A stretch of DNA of 64,000 bases from Vibrio tarriae (GTDB lineage: Bacteria > Pseudomonadota > Gammaproteobacteria > Enterobacterales > Vibrionaceae): NCBI RefSeq assembly GCF_002216685.1, contig NZ_CP022352.1, positions 496,001 through 560,000 on the forward strand. Direction: 5' to 3'. Below the pieces are notes generated by a model. That model made no database searches. It worked only from the letters and a program-made list of their open reading frames with translations, and was not told the DNA's origin. Below, piece by piece: positions 36,464-46,712 of the stretch; the first letter of the stretch is position 1, and every line of letters begins with the position of its first letter. Both the position numbers and the translations under genes were made by a program.

Positions 36464-37988
36464 TGAAACTCATCTGTGCGACGCGGTAGTTAATTTCAAA
36501 GGGATCGAATGAGAACCCCGCGACTCGTTTATTGACCGACACAATTTGACGGTAATAAGTAACAGGGATGAGCGGCATCTCATCGGCCAGTAATTGAGAG
36601 GCTTGGGCGGCCAATTGCTGATAACGCGCATTGTCTGATTCGGTCGAAAGCTCAGCCAGCAGCTGGCTAAATTGAGGTGATGACCAATTGGTAGGTCCCC
36701 AATCAGAGCCTTGATGTGTTGCAAAATCACTCAAAAGCAGTGGCAGCGGATCGGCAATGGTGCCGAAGTTGCGAGCAATCAATGCCATTTCTAGGGTGCC
36801 ATCATGATGTTTGGCGGGGATGGCACTTGAGTTATCAATCGCAATATCCACTTGAATGCCAATCTCTTTGAGCTGGGCTTGTAGCGCGGTGGCGATCAAA
36901 GGTAGTTCAGGGCGATCAGCATAAGTCAGCAATTGAACTCGGAACGCTTGGCCCTCTCGCTCCAGTAAACCTTGGTCATTGAGTGTCCAGCCTTGATTGG
37001 CTAGCAGGGTTTGCGCGGTGACTAAATTACGTTGCGGTTGTGTTTTTTCTGCTAAGTACCAAGCTCCGAGTGCGGGAGAAAAGAGCTGATACGCTTCTGA
37101 TCCCGGTAACTTAAGTACCGATTGAGCAATACCTTCACGATTGATTGCCAAACTGATTGCTTGACGTACGTCGGCGTGATTAAGCAAAGGGTGTTCGTTA
37201 TTGAGTTTGATCAGAACCGTACGCGGCATGGATTCAATATAGAGATCCAAATCATTACTCTGCTGCAAGCTGGGGATGCTAATAGGATCAAGCGTGTAGA
37301 CCAGATCGGCCTGCCCAGTTTGTGCTAACAAAGCGCGGCTTTCTGAACGATGGCCTGCAAGATAATTGATGGTTTCGATATTGGCTGGCTTACCCCAATA
37401 GTGGCTAAAACGGGTGACGCTCGCCTTATGAGGAGCTTGCAACTGCGCGATTTGATACGGGCCAGTACCAGAGAGTCGAATCACGTTACCGCTGGCATCA
37501 TAAGAGCTCGGTGCAGCAATCGCGAGTGAGTAGTGAGCAAGTACAGCTGCCATCGGACGATATACAGTATTAAGTTCAATCACCACGTCATTGTTTTGAG
37601 AGGTAATCGCTTTGATCGGCACTTGTTTTATCACCCCAGGTTTACTCAGCGCATGATTAAGCGCCGTTGCCACCGCTTGTGCTGTTAATTGACTGCCATC
37701 GTGAAATTGCACCTCGGGACGTACTTGAAAACGCCACACCAATCCATCGTCACTCACTGTCCAGCTTTTTGCCAACAAAGGGTATGGCTGTGAGTTCTCA
37801 TTGATGCCGACCAAGGATTCAACCACTTGCAGACGCGAAAACAGGAATCCGTCTTTAGACAAATCTTGGCTATTAAACTCAAAGGGGCCTGAAATCTCTA
37901 GCGAACTCGGTGCAGGTTCCGTTTTAGTCAGCCAAAACGCTGCGCTACCGAGTGCCAAAACTAAACCGAACAACAACCTTTTTTTCAT
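36456..37988 (-). CDS. Peptide/nickel-type ABC substrate-binding protein
   Basis: I place the start at the ATG at 37988 (MKKRLLFGLVLALGSAAFWL) with AAGGA upstream, giving 510 aa. A membrane-targeting N-terminal segment is followed by a family 5 extracellular binding domain (VVESLVGINENSQPYPLLAK, DVRQAISLAINREGIAQSVL and PLIPVTYYRQIVSVNKRVAG). The first gene of a four-gene operon that is complete for import. Di- or oligopeptides, nickel or a metal-opine are possible ligands; nothing adjacent decides among them. Confidence 0.88.
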   Translation of the reverse strand: MKKRLLFGLVLALGSAAFWLTKTEPAPSSLEISGPFEFNSQDLSKDGFLFSRLQVVESLVGINENSQPYPLLAKSWTVSDDGLVWRFQVRPEVQFHDGSQLTAQAVATALNHALSKPGVIKQVPIKAITSQNNDVVIELNTVYRPMAAVLAHYSLAIAAPSSYDASGNVIRLSGTGPYQIAQLQAPHKASVTRFSHYWGKPANIETINYLAGHRSESRALLAQTGQADLVYTLDPISIPSLQQSNDLDLYIESMPRTVLIKLNNEHPLLNHADVRQAISLAINREGIAQSVLKLPGSEAYQLFSPALGAWYLAEKTQPQRNLVTAQTLLANQGWTLNDQGLLEREGQAFRVQLLTYADRPELPLIATALQAQLKEIGIQVDIAIDNSSAIPAKHHDGTLEMALIARNFGTIADPLPLLLSDFATHQGSDWGPTNWSSPQFSQLLAELSTESDNARYQQLAAQASQLLADEMPLIPVTYYRQIVSVNKRVAGFSFDPFEINYRVAQMSFND

Positions 37989-38250
37989 CAAAATGTCCTT
38001 AATTAAAATGTTATAACATAACAGTCAATTAAATCATGAGAATGAAAATCATGTCCATATGTGTCTGGTTGAAAAAAGAAACAATCTTGATATTCGCTGA
38101 TGTTTGCTGATTGTTGAAGGCTCATCACACTACGACTTTGGTGAGAGATATTCTTGTTGCATTTGATAATTGGCTAATCCCTCCTAAACTCAAAAACAGA
38201 AAGTAGGAAAATAGTTGATTATTCGATTCATCTGAAAGGTTTGAATTTCC
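37989..38250. promoter_or_regulatory. Divergent promoter region between the ABC importer and chemosensory cluster
   Basis: This 262-base AT-rich gap must hold the promoters for the leftward importer operon and the rightward chemosensory operon. AAGGAC for the importer is visible. I see no clear operator or CRP site. Confidence 0.4.
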
Positions 38251-38520
38251 ATGTTGATACTGAATGAAATTCTGGACATTGCGCACGTACAAGAGTGCAA
38301 GCAGCAGTTTTTGCCGTGGATGACCCAAGACGAACCGATAGTGATTGATGGAAGCGCGGTTGCTAGAGTCGATGCGGCTGGTATTCAACTGTTGGCTTCC
38401 TTATTTATCACCGCACAACACAATGGACAGCAGATCCATTTTGAACAGTTATCCGACGTGTTAGCAGAAGGACTTGCCCTACTGGGGATGGCCGACCTGA
38501 TGCAGCTAAAGAGTGAATGA
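38251..38520 (+). CDS. STAS-domain protein at the head of the chemosensory cluster
   Basis: An 89-aa single STAS domain. The loop that carries the phosphorylatable Ser in anti-sigma-factor antagonists (D-S-x-G-L) reads VDAAGIQLLASLF here, so the Ser is replaced by Ala and phospho-switching is unlikely. It may act as a scaffold or constitutive binding partner. It is 10 bases upstream of cheY and probably belongs to the same transcript. Confidence 0.8.
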   Translation: MLILNEILDIAHVQECKQQFLPWMTQDEPIVIDGSAVARVDAAGIQLLASLFITAQHNGQQIHFEQLSDVLAEGLALLGMADLMQLKSE

Positions 38521-38530
38521 GGGAAACACT

Positions 38531-38890
38531 ATGGCAAAAGTTTTGGCAGTGGATGATTCAATTTCGATTCGACAAATGGTGTCTCATACTTTGCAAGATG
38601 CGGGCTATGAAGTTGAAACGGCAGCCGATGGGCGTGAAGCTTTAACCAAAGCACAGAAAACTCGTTTTGACGTCATAATATCGGATGTCAACATGCCCAT
38701 CATGACTGGTTTTGAGTTTGTGAAAGCGGTGCGCATGCAAAGCCAGTACAAATTCACTCCCATTTTGATGTTAACCACTGAAACCAGCCCAGAAAAAAAA
38801 CAAGAGGGTAAGGCAGTCGGAGCGACAGGATGGCTAGTCAAACCCTTTAACCCAGAAACCCTGCTAAAAACTTTGCAGCGCGTTTTGTAA
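38531..38890 (+). CDS. cheY: CheY-type response regulator
   Basis: I place the start at the ATG at 38531 (MAKVLAVDDSISIRQMVSHT), with AGGGA upstream, giving 119 aa. It is a stand-alone receiver with acidic D8/D9, phospho-acceptor D52 (VIISDVNMP), T in MLTTE and the K of WLVKPF. It receives phosphate from the adjacent CheA. In V. cholerae cluster III this corresponds to CheY4 (from memory), which is not the main flagellar-switch CheY. Confidence 0.92.
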   Translation: MAKVLAVDDSISIRQMVSHTLQDAGYEVETAADGREALTKAQKTRFDVIISDVNMPIMTGFEFVKAVRMQSQYKFTPILMLTTETSPEKKQEGKAVGATGWLVKPFNPETLLKTLQRVL

Positions 38891-38937
38891 AAGCTGAACT
38901 CTCAAATAATCAAAACTATTCAGTGGGCGGGTGAGTT

Positions 38938-41103
38938 ATGGCTTTAGATATGGAACAACTGCGCAAGATTTTTCATGTCGAATGCCGTGAAAATCTTGAG
39001 ACTTTAGAAGGGGAACTGTTGCAACTGGACCCTTCTCAGGTCGATCTTGAGGTGCTCAATACGATTTTTCGTGCGGCTCACTCGATAAAAGGGGGAGCCG
39101 GAACTTTCAATTTGCATGAGATCAGCGAATTCACTCATGCGGTTGAAACCTACCTCGATTTAATCCGTAACCAGAAAAAACAGCTCACCGCTCAAGGTGT
39201 CAATACACTGCTCAAAAGCTGCGATGTGATCCGCAACATGCTGGATAGTCGGGAGCAAGAAACTGCGATTGACGAAGCCTTGAAACAACAAGTTGGGGCA
39301 GAGCTGCAAGCTTTGTTAGCGGATCAGGGAGCAGACAAGGTCGTCGATAGGGCAACCAGTCAAGTGCAGCCAGTGGCATCCAATACAAAAGCCAATTCTA
39401 TTGAAACCCCTGACGCTACAGTTATGGCGCAAGGTTGGTGCATTCGTTTTGTTCCTCATCAAACGCTGTTTTATAGCGGTAATGACCCGCTGCGCATCTT
39501 ACGTGAGCTGCGTGAGTTAGGATCTGAATATCAAATAGAGTTAGACCATCAAGCCTTACCCGAGTTGGCCGAAATCGATCCTGAACTCTGCTATTTAAGT
39601 TGGACGATTCGATTAACAGGAGAGGTTTCGGAAAACGACATTCGTGAGTTGTTTGACTGGGTTGAAGATGAGTGTGATTTACACATATCCCCAATACTCT
39701 GTGACGATGCCATCGGTCAGATCGGGGATGAGCAGGACGCTTCTTCAGTTGCCCTTCAAATCAGCACCCAAGCTCAGGTCGAGCCCGTTGCCATCGCTAA
39801 CTTACCTGCGGTAGAACCGCCGGTTGCAACTGTCGCTCCTGTCATCTCTAACCCCAAAGAGTCCGCGACTAACAAGCCTGCGAAAACGGACTCAAGTGTT
39901 TCCTCTATTCGCGTCGATATCGAGAAAGTCGATAACCTGATCAATCTGGTCGGTGAGTTGGTGATTACTCAATCCATGCTCACCGAACTGGGCAATGACT
40001 TTTCTATGGATAAGTTGGATAAGTTAAAAGCCGGTTTAGCGCAGCTGCTGCAAAACAGTAAAGATCTGCAAGAAAACGTACTCAACATTCGCATGTTGCC
40101 GATGAGTTTTGCATTTAGCCGTTTTCCTCGTTTAGTGCGAGATTTGTGTGGTCGATTGGGAAAAAAAGTCGAATTACAAATCCAAGGTGAACAAACGGAA
40201 CTGGATAAAACCGTGCTCGAACGGATTGTTGATCCTCTCGTGCATTTGGTGCGCAACGGAATCGATCATGGTGTTGAAATGCCGGATGTCCGCCTTGCCA
40301 AAGATAAACCTGAAACGGGAGTGATCACGTTAAAAGCCTTTCACCAAGGTGGCTCGATCATTGTTGAAATCAGTGATGATGGCGCTGGAATTGATTGTGA
40401 CAAATTGTGGCGCAAAGCGGTGGAAAAAGGGGTGTTAGAACCCCAGACCCAACGTAGCGATCTGACTGATAAACAGATCATCAATTTAATTTTTGCGCCC
40501 GGTTTTTCTACCGCAGAACAAGTGTCTGACATCTCTGGCCGTGGCGTCGGCATGGATGTGGTGAGACGCAATATTGAAGAGCTCGGTGGACAGATTGAAG
40601 TGGATTCAGTATTAGGCCGCGGAAGCCGTTTTACCATCAGCCTGCCTCTGACCTTAGCGATTTTGGATGGTCAATTGGTCAAAGTAGCTGATCAGGTTTA
40701 TGTCATTCCGCTACTGACGATTGTCGAATCGATTCAGATCAACACTGCCAGTGTTAAACATGCTGCAGGCGGGATCGAACTCTACCGATTGCGCGAAGAG
40801 AATATCCCGATTTTACGTTTGCAAGATGAGCTTGCGATGGGCCGCAGTGGCAGCTTAGAGAAACGCTTGCTCTGCTTTGTCGAATCGGCAGGGCACAGGG
40901 TTGGTTTGCTGGTGGATGATCTGCTTGATCAACAGCAGGTGGTGATCAAAAGCCTAGAATCGAATTACGCCAAAGTGGCTGGCATCTCAGGAGCCACGAT
41001 TTTGGGGGATGGCTCCGTCTCTTTGATCCTCGATATTCCTGGGTTGATCGCGCACTTTATGAAGCGTAGTTCATCTTCCTCTAATAAAGGTATAGCGGCA
41101 TAA
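38938..41103 (+). CDS. cheA: Chemotaxis histidine kinase CheA
   Basis: A 721-aa CheA. The P1 Hpt domain carries His48 (FRAAHSIKGGAGTF). A divergent middle region (about 160-250) stands where the P2 domain would be. Next come dimerisation P3 (DKLINLVGELVITQSM-like), the HATPase P4 (HLVRNGIDHGVEMPD, SDDGAGID, FSTAEQVSDISGRGVGMDVV) and the C-terminal CheW-like P5. It phosphorylates the CheY and CheB encoded in this cluster in response to the cluster's receptors. Cytoplasmic. Confidence 0.95.
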   Translation: MALDMEQLRKIFHVECRENLETLEGELLQLDPSQVDLEVLNTIFRAAHSIKGGAGTFNLHEISEFTHAVETYLDLIRNQKKQLTAQGVNTLLKSCDVIRNMLDSREQETAIDEALKQQVGAELQALLADQGADKVVDRATSQVQPVASNTKANSIETPDATVMAQGWCIRFVPHQTLFYSGNDPLRILRELRELGSEYQIELDHQALPELAEIDPELCYLSWTIRLTGEVSENDIRELFDWVEDECDLHISPILCDDAIGQIGDEQDASSVALQISTQAQVEPVAIANLPAVEPPVATVAPVISNPKESATNKPAKTDSSVSSIRVDIEKVDNLINLVGELVITQSMLTELGNDFSMDKLDKLKAGLAQLLQNSKDLQENVLNIRMLPMSFAFSRFPRLVRDLCGRLGKKVELQIQGEQTELDKTVLERIVDPLVHLVRNGIDHGVEMPDVRLAKDKPETGVITLKAFHQGGSIIVEISDDGAGIDCDKLWRKAVEKGVLEPQTQRSDLTDKQIINLIFAPGFSTAEQVSDISGRGVGMDVVRRNIEELGGQIEVDSVLGRGSRFTISLPLTLAILDGQLVKVADQVYVIPLLTIVESIQINTASVKHAAGGIELYRLREENIPILRLQDELAMGRSGSLEKRLLCFVESAGHRVGLLVDDLLDQQQVVIKSLESNYAKVAGISGATILGDGSVSLILDIPGLIAHFMKRSSSSSNKGIAA

Positions 41104-41112
41104 GGAGTAGGC

Positions 41113-41640
41113 ATGAATTCAGCGAATCTGACCACATCATCCAGTTCTTTCCTTGAGCCAATCTTATCGATGGATATGGGGCTGACTGGGGGCGCAGATT
41201 TTTTAAGCTTCATCTTGGGAACTGAGCTTTACGGCGTGACCTTATCTCATGTGGAAGAGATCCGCGTTTGGGAAAAACCTACGCCTATCCCGAGAGCGCC
41301 GCATTTTGTTAAAGGGGTGATTAACCTGCGCGGCATGATTGTTCCCATTATCGATTTACGTCAACGATTTGGACTCACCCAATACGAGTATTTGCCAACA
41401 ACGGTTGTCTTGATCTTGAGTGCTCGCGAACAAGAGCAAAAACGCCTGATGGGTTTAGTGGTTGATTCCGTCAGCGATGTGATTGGGCAAGGCGATTCGC
41501 CACTGCACCCTGCGATAGGTGAGAGTATGGTGGTGCCTTTTTTAAGCGGCATTTTGAATGTCGGGGATGAGGTGATGTCACTGCTGGACAGTGATGCGTT
41601 GCTGGATATGGACCGAATCCTCAGTGAGGGACAAGCATGA
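41113..41640 (+). CDS. cheW: CheW coupling protein (first copy)
   Basis: A 175-aa CheW with an N-terminal extension of about 25 residues before the core (FLSFILGTELYGVTLSHVEE). The conserved VKGVINLRGMIVPIIDLRQR and the late segment LNVGDEVMSLLDSD are present. It links receptors to CheA. It lies nine bases after cheA and overlaps the second cheW gene by four bases. Confidence 0.93.
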   Translation: MNSANLTTSSSSFLEPILSMDMGLTGGADFLSFILGTELYGVTLSHVEEIRVWEKPTPIPRAPHFVKGVINLRGMIVPIIDLRQRFGLTQYEYLPTTVVLILSAREQEQKRLMGLVVDSVSDVIGQGDSPLHPAIGESMVVPFLSGILNVGDEVMSLLDSDALLDMDRILSEGQA

Positions 41641-42098
41641 TGCAGCGTGAATTTCTCAGTTTCGTTTTAGATGATGAAGAGTACGGCATCCCGATCCTAG
41701 AAGTGCGTGAAGTGCGTGGGTGGAGCCCAGTGCGCATCCTGCCTAATGCGCCACCGTTTGTGATTGGCTTGCTGGATATTCGTGGCGAGTACATCCCGAT
41801 TGTCGATCTCAAACGCCGTTTAGGCTTAGTTCCGGTTGAAATCAACGCGACCACAGTCGTGGTGGTGATTAACGCGGCGAACCAGCAACCGTTGGGGCTG
41901 ATTGTTGATGCAGTGGCTGAGGTGTATGCCTTGTCTGAGCAAGAGATCAAACATGCGCCCAGTATTTCCACTGTGATCGGCAACCAATACGTGAAAGGGA
42001 TTGCGGCAGTGAAAAACAAACACTTAGTTCTTATTGATATTGATGCGTTGTTTGATGTTGAGACGCTGCGCTTAAGCACCACTGCCGAAAGCATATAA
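41637..42098 (+). CDS. cheW: CheW coupling protein (second copy)
   Basis: A 153-aa CheW-domain protein ([60 protein letters not shown]). It starts at ATGATG overlapping the stop of the first copy, so the two are translationally coupled. Two CheW paralogues in one array suggest that different receptors, or different ring positions, are served. Confidence 0.92.
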   Translation: MMQREFLSFVLDDEEYGIPILEVREVRGWSPVRILPNAPPFVIGLLDIRGEYIPIVDLKRRLGLVPVEINATTVVVVINAANQQPLGLIVDAVAEVYALSEQEIKHAPSISTVIGNQYVKGIAAVKNKHLVLIDIDALFDVETLRLSTTAESI

Positions 42099-42111
42099 CG
42101 AGGGAAGACAC

Positions 42112-44148
42112 ATGGCATTTTGGAATCGTAAACAACAGGTTGCGCCCCAGTTTGTTGAGCCAACCAAGGAGAGCGTCAGTAGCGAATTTGACGAGCCAGA
42201 AACTCAAAATGGCTTATCCAACTATCAGCTACTTTCCGCACTCAATGCAGCGCAAACGGCATTGATGATGATAGATCGCGATTTTCGGATCACCTTCTTC
42301 AATAATCAAACGCTCAAGTTGCTGAAGAAACATGAAGCCTTGTTTCGCACGGTATGGCCTGATTTTCGTGCCGAAGCCGATTTTTTACAGGGTTATTGCA
42401 TCGACCATTTTCATCTTAATCCTCGCCATCAGCGCACCATGCTCGCAGATCCGAGCCATTTACCCTATACCACAGTGATCAACATCAAAGGGGTCAAAAT
42501 CGAGTTGATTGTAGGCGCGATTATTGATGATCGCGGTGGGTACATTGGCAATACCTTGGAATGGCGTGATGTGACAGAAGAGCTCCTGCGTGAGCAGCAA
42601 ATAGGTCGTTTAGCTTCGGCGGTCGAAGGCATGACGACCAACCTGATGATGGCGGATAAAGAGGGAATTATTCAATATCTTAACCCCGCACTGTTGCAAC
42701 TGTTGACCCACCGTGAACCAGAACTCGCGCAGGCCTTTCCCGGCTTTAAAGCCGCAGAGTTGGTGGGGAAAAATATCGACATTTTCCATAAAAATCCTGC
42801 ACATCAGCGTTCGATCATCAGTAACCCCGAACGTCTGCCCTTTACCTCCATGATTAAAGTTGGGTCTTTAGAATTTAACCTGACTTGTATTGCGATGCGC
42901 GATACGAAAGGGCAATACATAGGCCCCGCTCTGCAGTGGATGGATATTACCGAGCAACGTGATGGTCAGCGCCAAGTGGAATCCTTGATCCAAAAAGCGA
43001 TCAAAGGTGACTTACACGACCGGATTAACACCAGTGCTTACAACGGCTTTATGCGTGAATTAGGTGATGGCATCAATAACTTGCTTAACACGCTTGTGGA
43101 GCCATTGGGCCAGTGTATTACGGTGATGAGTCGAGTGGCAGAAGGCGATCTCAATACCAGCATGTCTGAAGAGTACCAAGGCGAATTTGGTCGATTAGCT
43201 AGCGCTGTCAACGCTTCGATTGTGAACTTACGCAATATGGTCGACAAAATTACCGTCTCATCTGCTCGCGTCGCGACCGCTTCTACAGAGATAGCGGATG
43301 GCAATAACGATCTCAGCCAACGGGTAGAAGCTCAGGCCTCTAACTTGGAAGAGACCGCCGCCAGCATGGAAGAGATCACGGCGACGGTGCGCCAAAATGC
43401 GGATAACGCGAAAGATGCCAATGTACTTGCGACCGATGCCGCGAAAAAAGCGACCAGAGGTGGCGAAGTGGTTGGTGAAGCCATCAATGCAATGGGGGCG
43501 ATTAACACCGCCAGTAAGAAAATTGCTGACATCATTAGCGTGATTGATGAAATCGCTTTCCAAACCAATTTGTTGGCCCTCAATGCAGCGGTGGAAGCCG
43601 CGCGGGCTGGCGAGCAAGGCCGCGGCTTTGCCGTGGTTGCCGGAGAGGTGCGCAATCTCGCCCAGCGTAGTGCTGGAGCGGCAAAAGAGATCAAAGGTCT
43701 GATTAACGATAGTGTCGATAAAGTGAATGAAGGCTCCCGCTTAGTGAATGAATCTGGCTCGACACTCAAAGAAATCGTCGAAGCCGTGGTGAGAGTCTCA
43801 GATTTGATTGCACAGATTGCCGCTTCCAGTGTTGAGCAATCAACCGGTATTGATGAAATCAACCGAGCGATTGCTGCCATGGATGAAATGACTCAGCAGA
43901 ATGCTTCGCTGGTGGAAGAAACATCGGCGGCGAGCCAATCACTCAAAGACGAAGGGAAAGAGCTGCTCAATCTGATGAATTACTTTGTCACCGAGAACAA
44001 TGTCACCACCTTTGAGCGCAAACCTCGCCAGTCAACGCCACCAAAAACCAAGCCTGCTGTTGGCATGCATAAAACGCCAGTACATCAGGCTGTGCATAAA
44101 ATGCCGCCTCGTACTGCAGAAGAAGGTGACGAGTGGGAAGAATTCTAA
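42112..44148 (+). CDS. Soluble double-PAS methyl-accepting chemoreceptor
   Basis: A 678-aa receptor. Two PAS domains (about residues 40-165 and 170-285; [40 protein letters not shown]) are followed by a HAMP-like region and the signalling domain with the tip [21 protein letters not shown] see no membrane segment, so it is cytoplasmic and would sense a soluble ligand or redox state. The C terminus ends EWEEF, similar to the E. coli CheR/CheB tether NWETF. It lies between cheW and cheR. Confidence 0.92.
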   Translation: MAFWNRKQQVAPQFVEPTKESVSSEFDEPETQNGLSNYQLLSALNAAQTALMMIDRDFRITFFNNQTLKLLKKHEALFRTVWPDFRAEADFLQGYCIDHFHLNPRHQRTMLADPSHLPYTTVINIKGVKIELIVGAIIDDRGGYIGNTLEWRDVTEELLREQQIGRLASAVEGMTTNLMMADKEGIIQYLNPALLQLLTHREPELAQAFPGFKAAELVGKNIDIFHKNPAHQRSIISNPERLPFTSMIKVGSLEFNLTCIAMRDTKGQYIGPALQWMDITEQRDGQRQVESLIQKAIKGDLHDRINTSAYNGFMRELGDGINNLLNTLVEPLGQCITVMSRVAEGDLNTSMSEEYQGEFGRLASAVNASIVNLRNMVDKITVSSARVATASTEIADGNNDLSQRVEAQASNLEETAASMEEITATVRQNADNAKDANVLATDAAKKATRGGEVVGEAINAMGAINTASKKIADIISVIDEIAFQTNLLALNAAVEAARAGEQGRGFAVVAGEVRNLAQRSAGAAKEIKGLINDSVDKVNEGSRLVNESGSTLKEIVEAVVRVSDLIAQIAASSVEQSTGIDEINRAIAAMDEMTQQNASLVEETSAASQSLKDEGKELLNLMNYFVTENNVTTFERKPRQSTPPKTKPAVGMHKTPVHQAVHKMPPRTAEEGDEWEEF

Positions 44149-44162
44149 TTTAGGGATAACGT

Positions 44163-44993
44163 ATGTTGGCGGTCAATGAGCAAGAGTTTGAACTCACAGA
44201 TAAAGATTTCAAATTCATTCAATGGTTTATGCATAAAACGGTTGGCATTTATCTACCGGACTCCAAGCGTACCATGGTGTATGGTCGCCTGAGTCGGCAG
44301 ATGCGCCGTAAGGGTTTGCGCCGTTTTAAAGAATTTCGTGAGCTGATTGAAAGTGATGAGCAAGAGCGTATTCACTTCGTTAATACTTTGACCACCAATA
44401 AAACTGAATTTTTCCGCGAGAGTCACCATTTTGATTTTGTTGAGAAAGTGCTGGTGGAAGAGTGGAGTAAACAGAGCGTAGGTCAACTGCGTTTTTGGTC
44501 GGCGGGATGCTCAACCGGCGAAGAGCCTTACACCTTAGTGTCAGTTTTAGACCACGCGGGAGTCATGAATTTTTGCCCTGATGTCAAAATCTGGGCAACC
44601 GATCTGGATACCGCAGTGTTAGAGAAAGCGCGTTTAGGGATTTATCCGATTGAATCGCAAAACTCGATTCCTGAGCGGTATTTGCATCGTTGCTTCGTCC
44701 GTGGGGTGAAAGATCAACAAGGCAACATGAAAATTAAACAGAGTTTGCAACGCTATATCGACTTTCGCCAACTGAATCTGATCCAAGAATGGCCGTTTAA
44801 ACAGAAGCTGGATCTGATTCTGTGCCGTAATGTGATGATCTATTTTGATCGCCCGACCCAAGAAAAGTTGATCGAACGCTTTCACCAGCAACTCAAACCG
44901 GGTGGGGTGTTAATGTTGGGGCACTCAGAGAGTGTCGGCCGATGCAGTTCTCTTTTCCATCATTTGGGGCATACCATTTATGTCAGACAGTAA
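44163..44993 (+). CDS. cheR: Chemoreceptor methyltransferase CheR
   Basis: A 276-aa SAM-dependent protein-glutamate methyltransferase. An N-terminal helical domain is followed by the Rossmann SAM-binding domain with [14 protein letters not shown] and [14 protein letters not shown]. It methylates receptor glutamates in the cytoplasm for adaptation, opposed by CheB. The beta-subdomain that binds the receptor pentapeptide would fit the EWEEF end of the adjacent receptor. It overlaps cheD by 14 bases. Confidence 0.94.
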   Translation: MLAVNEQEFELTDKDFKFIQWFMHKTVGIYLPDSKRTMVYGRLSRQMRRKGLRRFKEFRELIESDEQERIHFVNTLTTNKTEFFRESHHFDFVEKVLVEEWSKQSVGQLRFWSAGCSTGEEPYTLVSVLDHAGVMNFCPDVKIWATDLDTAVLEKARLGIYPIESQNSIPERYLHRCFVRGVKDQQGNMKIKQSLQRYIDFRQLNLIQEWPFKQKLDLILCRNVMIYFDRPTQEKLIERFHQQLKPGGVLMLGHSESVGRCSSLFHHLGHTIYVRQ

Positions 44994-45633
44994 ACTTGCC
45001 ACCAAGCGCAGATTGAAACAGGAAGAAGCGAATGGTCACTACCATCGCTTTAACCACCCTAGCGATCATAGACACTGGGTCAAAGTCATGCCGGGCGGTG
45101 TGTATGCTACGTCTGATCAGGAAATCATCCATACTGGCTTGGGCTCTTGTGTGTCGGCTTGTGCTTGGGATATTGAGATGAAAGTGGGAGGTATGAACCA
45201 CTTCTTACTGCCTTTTCATAGCCAGTTTGAAAGCCAGCATTGGCATCCACAAGCTTTACTGTCGGACTCCTCTCGCTATGGATGTTATGCAATGGAACTA
45301 CTGATCAACCGATTATTGTCTATGGGGGCTGAACGAGAAAGATTGAATTTCAAACTGTTTGGTGGCGCTCACTTACTGGGGTATCAGTCGCTGGTTGGGG
45401 AAAAAAACGTCGAGTTTGTTCTTGAGTATGCCAAACGTGAGAAGCTCAACGTAGTGGCTCAAGATTTGGGGGGAGCGCAACCGAGAAAACTGCTGTTTGA
45501 CCCACAAACGGGTCAAGCGTGGGTTAAACGCATTGGTTTTGGTTTGGCACATACGATTAAACAGGATGAAGAGCTCTACCAGCACAACATAGGCAAGAAA
45601 ATCCCCTCTGGTGATGTGGAGTTATTTCAATGA
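44980..45633 (+). CDS. cheD: Chemoreceptor glutamine deamidase CheD
   Basis: I place the start at the ATG at 44980 ([20 protein letters not shown]), giving about 217 aa; an upstream frame extension lies within cheR. The catalytic Cys is in [13 protein letters not shown] and the His in GGMNHFLLP, as in CheD/thiol amidases. CheD deamidates receptor glutamines to glutamates. The gene overlaps cheB by four bases (ATGA). Confidence 0.93.
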   Translation: MSDSKLATKRRLKQEEANGHYHRFNHPSDHRHWVKVMPGGVYATSDQEIIHTGLGSCVSACAWDIEMKVGGMNHFLLPFHSQFESQHWHPQALLSDSSRYGCYAMELLINRLLSMGAERERLNFKLFGGAHLLGYQSLVGEKNVEFVLEYAKREKLNVVAQDLGGAQPRKLLFDPQTGQAWVKRIGFGLAHTIKQDEELYQHNIGKKIPSGDVELFQ

Positions 45634-46670
45634 AAAAAATCAAAGTATTGATTGTGGATGATTCTCCGGTATTTCGGGCTTTATTAACCCAGTTGATTGA
45701 TAGTGACCTTGCGCTACAGGTGGTGGATTGTGCTGAAGATCCTTATCAAGCGCGTGAACTCATTAAGCACCATCAACCCGATGTGGTGACCTTAGATGTT
45801 GAAATGCCGAAAATGAATGGTGTGCAATTTCTTAAAAATTTGATGCGCCTTCATCCATTACCTGTGGTGATGATTTCAACCTTAACCCAGCATGGTGCAG
45901 AGGCGACTTTAGCGGCTCTTGAGCTTGGTGCTGTGGATTATTTCCCTAAGCCTTCCTCTGATAATCCGGCAGAAATGCTCAACTATAAAAACTTGGTGAA
46001 TGACAAAATCAAAATGGCAGCGCAAGCCAATGTAGGGTATGCGCAAAATACAGTGGTTCCCGCGCCCATTAAGGAGCGAGTATCCACTGATTACCAGTTG
46101 ATTGCGATAGGTTCCTCCACTGGTGGTACCGAAGCGGTCAAACAAGTCCTCTCTGCATTGCCTTCTGGTTTACCTCCTATCGTTATGACACAGCATATCG
46201 GTGCGCAGTTCACGGCCTCGTTAGCGAAGCGGTTAAATGACAGTAGTGCTCTTCATGTTCAAGAGGTAACGCAACAGATGACAGCGCTTGAGAACGGTTG
46301 CGCCTATCTGGCTCCCGGTGACAAGCATATCGTTATCGTGAAACGGGCGGGGAAGCTGTATGTCGAGTTGGATGACAGACCTGCGGTTAATCGGCACAAG
46401 CCTTCGGTTGATGTGATGTTTGATTCGATTGCCCAGCATGTAGGCAGTAAAGCAATAGGGATTTTGTTGACTGGAATGGGACAAGATGGCGCGAAAGGCA
46501 TGTTGGCGATGCATCAACAAGGAGCGGCGACCGCAGCGCAGGATGAGCAATCAAGCGTGGTTTGGGGCATGCCGCGAGTAGCGATTGAGCTCGGCGCGAC
46601 CGATGTGGTTAAGCCTTTAGGGGCAATAGCAGCTTGGATTGTTGAACAACTGCAAAGAAAGCACGCATAA
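45630..46670 (+). CDS. cheB: Chemoreceptor methylesterase CheB
   Basis: A 346-aa protein with an N-terminal receiver ([11 protein letters not shown], phospho-acceptor in [13 protein letters not shown]) and a C-terminal esterase/amidase. The catalytic Ser is in [13 protein letters not shown], His in [11 protein letters not shown] and Asp in [11 protein letters not shown]. Phosphorylation by CheA activates demethylation. It is the last core chemotaxis enzyme of the cluster. Confidence 0.95.
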   Translation: MKKIKVLIVDDSPVFRALLTQLIDSDLALQVVDCAEDPYQARELIKHHQPDVVTLDVEMPKMNGVQFLKNLMRLHPLPVVMISTLTQHGAEATLAALELGAVDYFPKPSSDNPAEMLNYKNLVNDKIKMAAQANVGYAQNTVVPAPIKERVSTDYQLIAIGSSTGGTEAVKQVLSALPSGLPPIVMTQHIGAQFTASLAKRLNDSSALHVQEVTQQMTALENGCAYLAPGDKHIVIVKRAGKLYVELDDRPAVNRHKPSVDVMFDSIAQHVGSKAIGILLTGMGQDGAKGMLAMHQQGAATAAQDEQSSVVWGMPRVAIELGATDVVKPLGAIAAWIVEQLQRKHA

Positions 46671-46712
46671 CCGCAGCATGCATAACACCAGAAAGACGTC
46701 GAGAGGCTTAGG

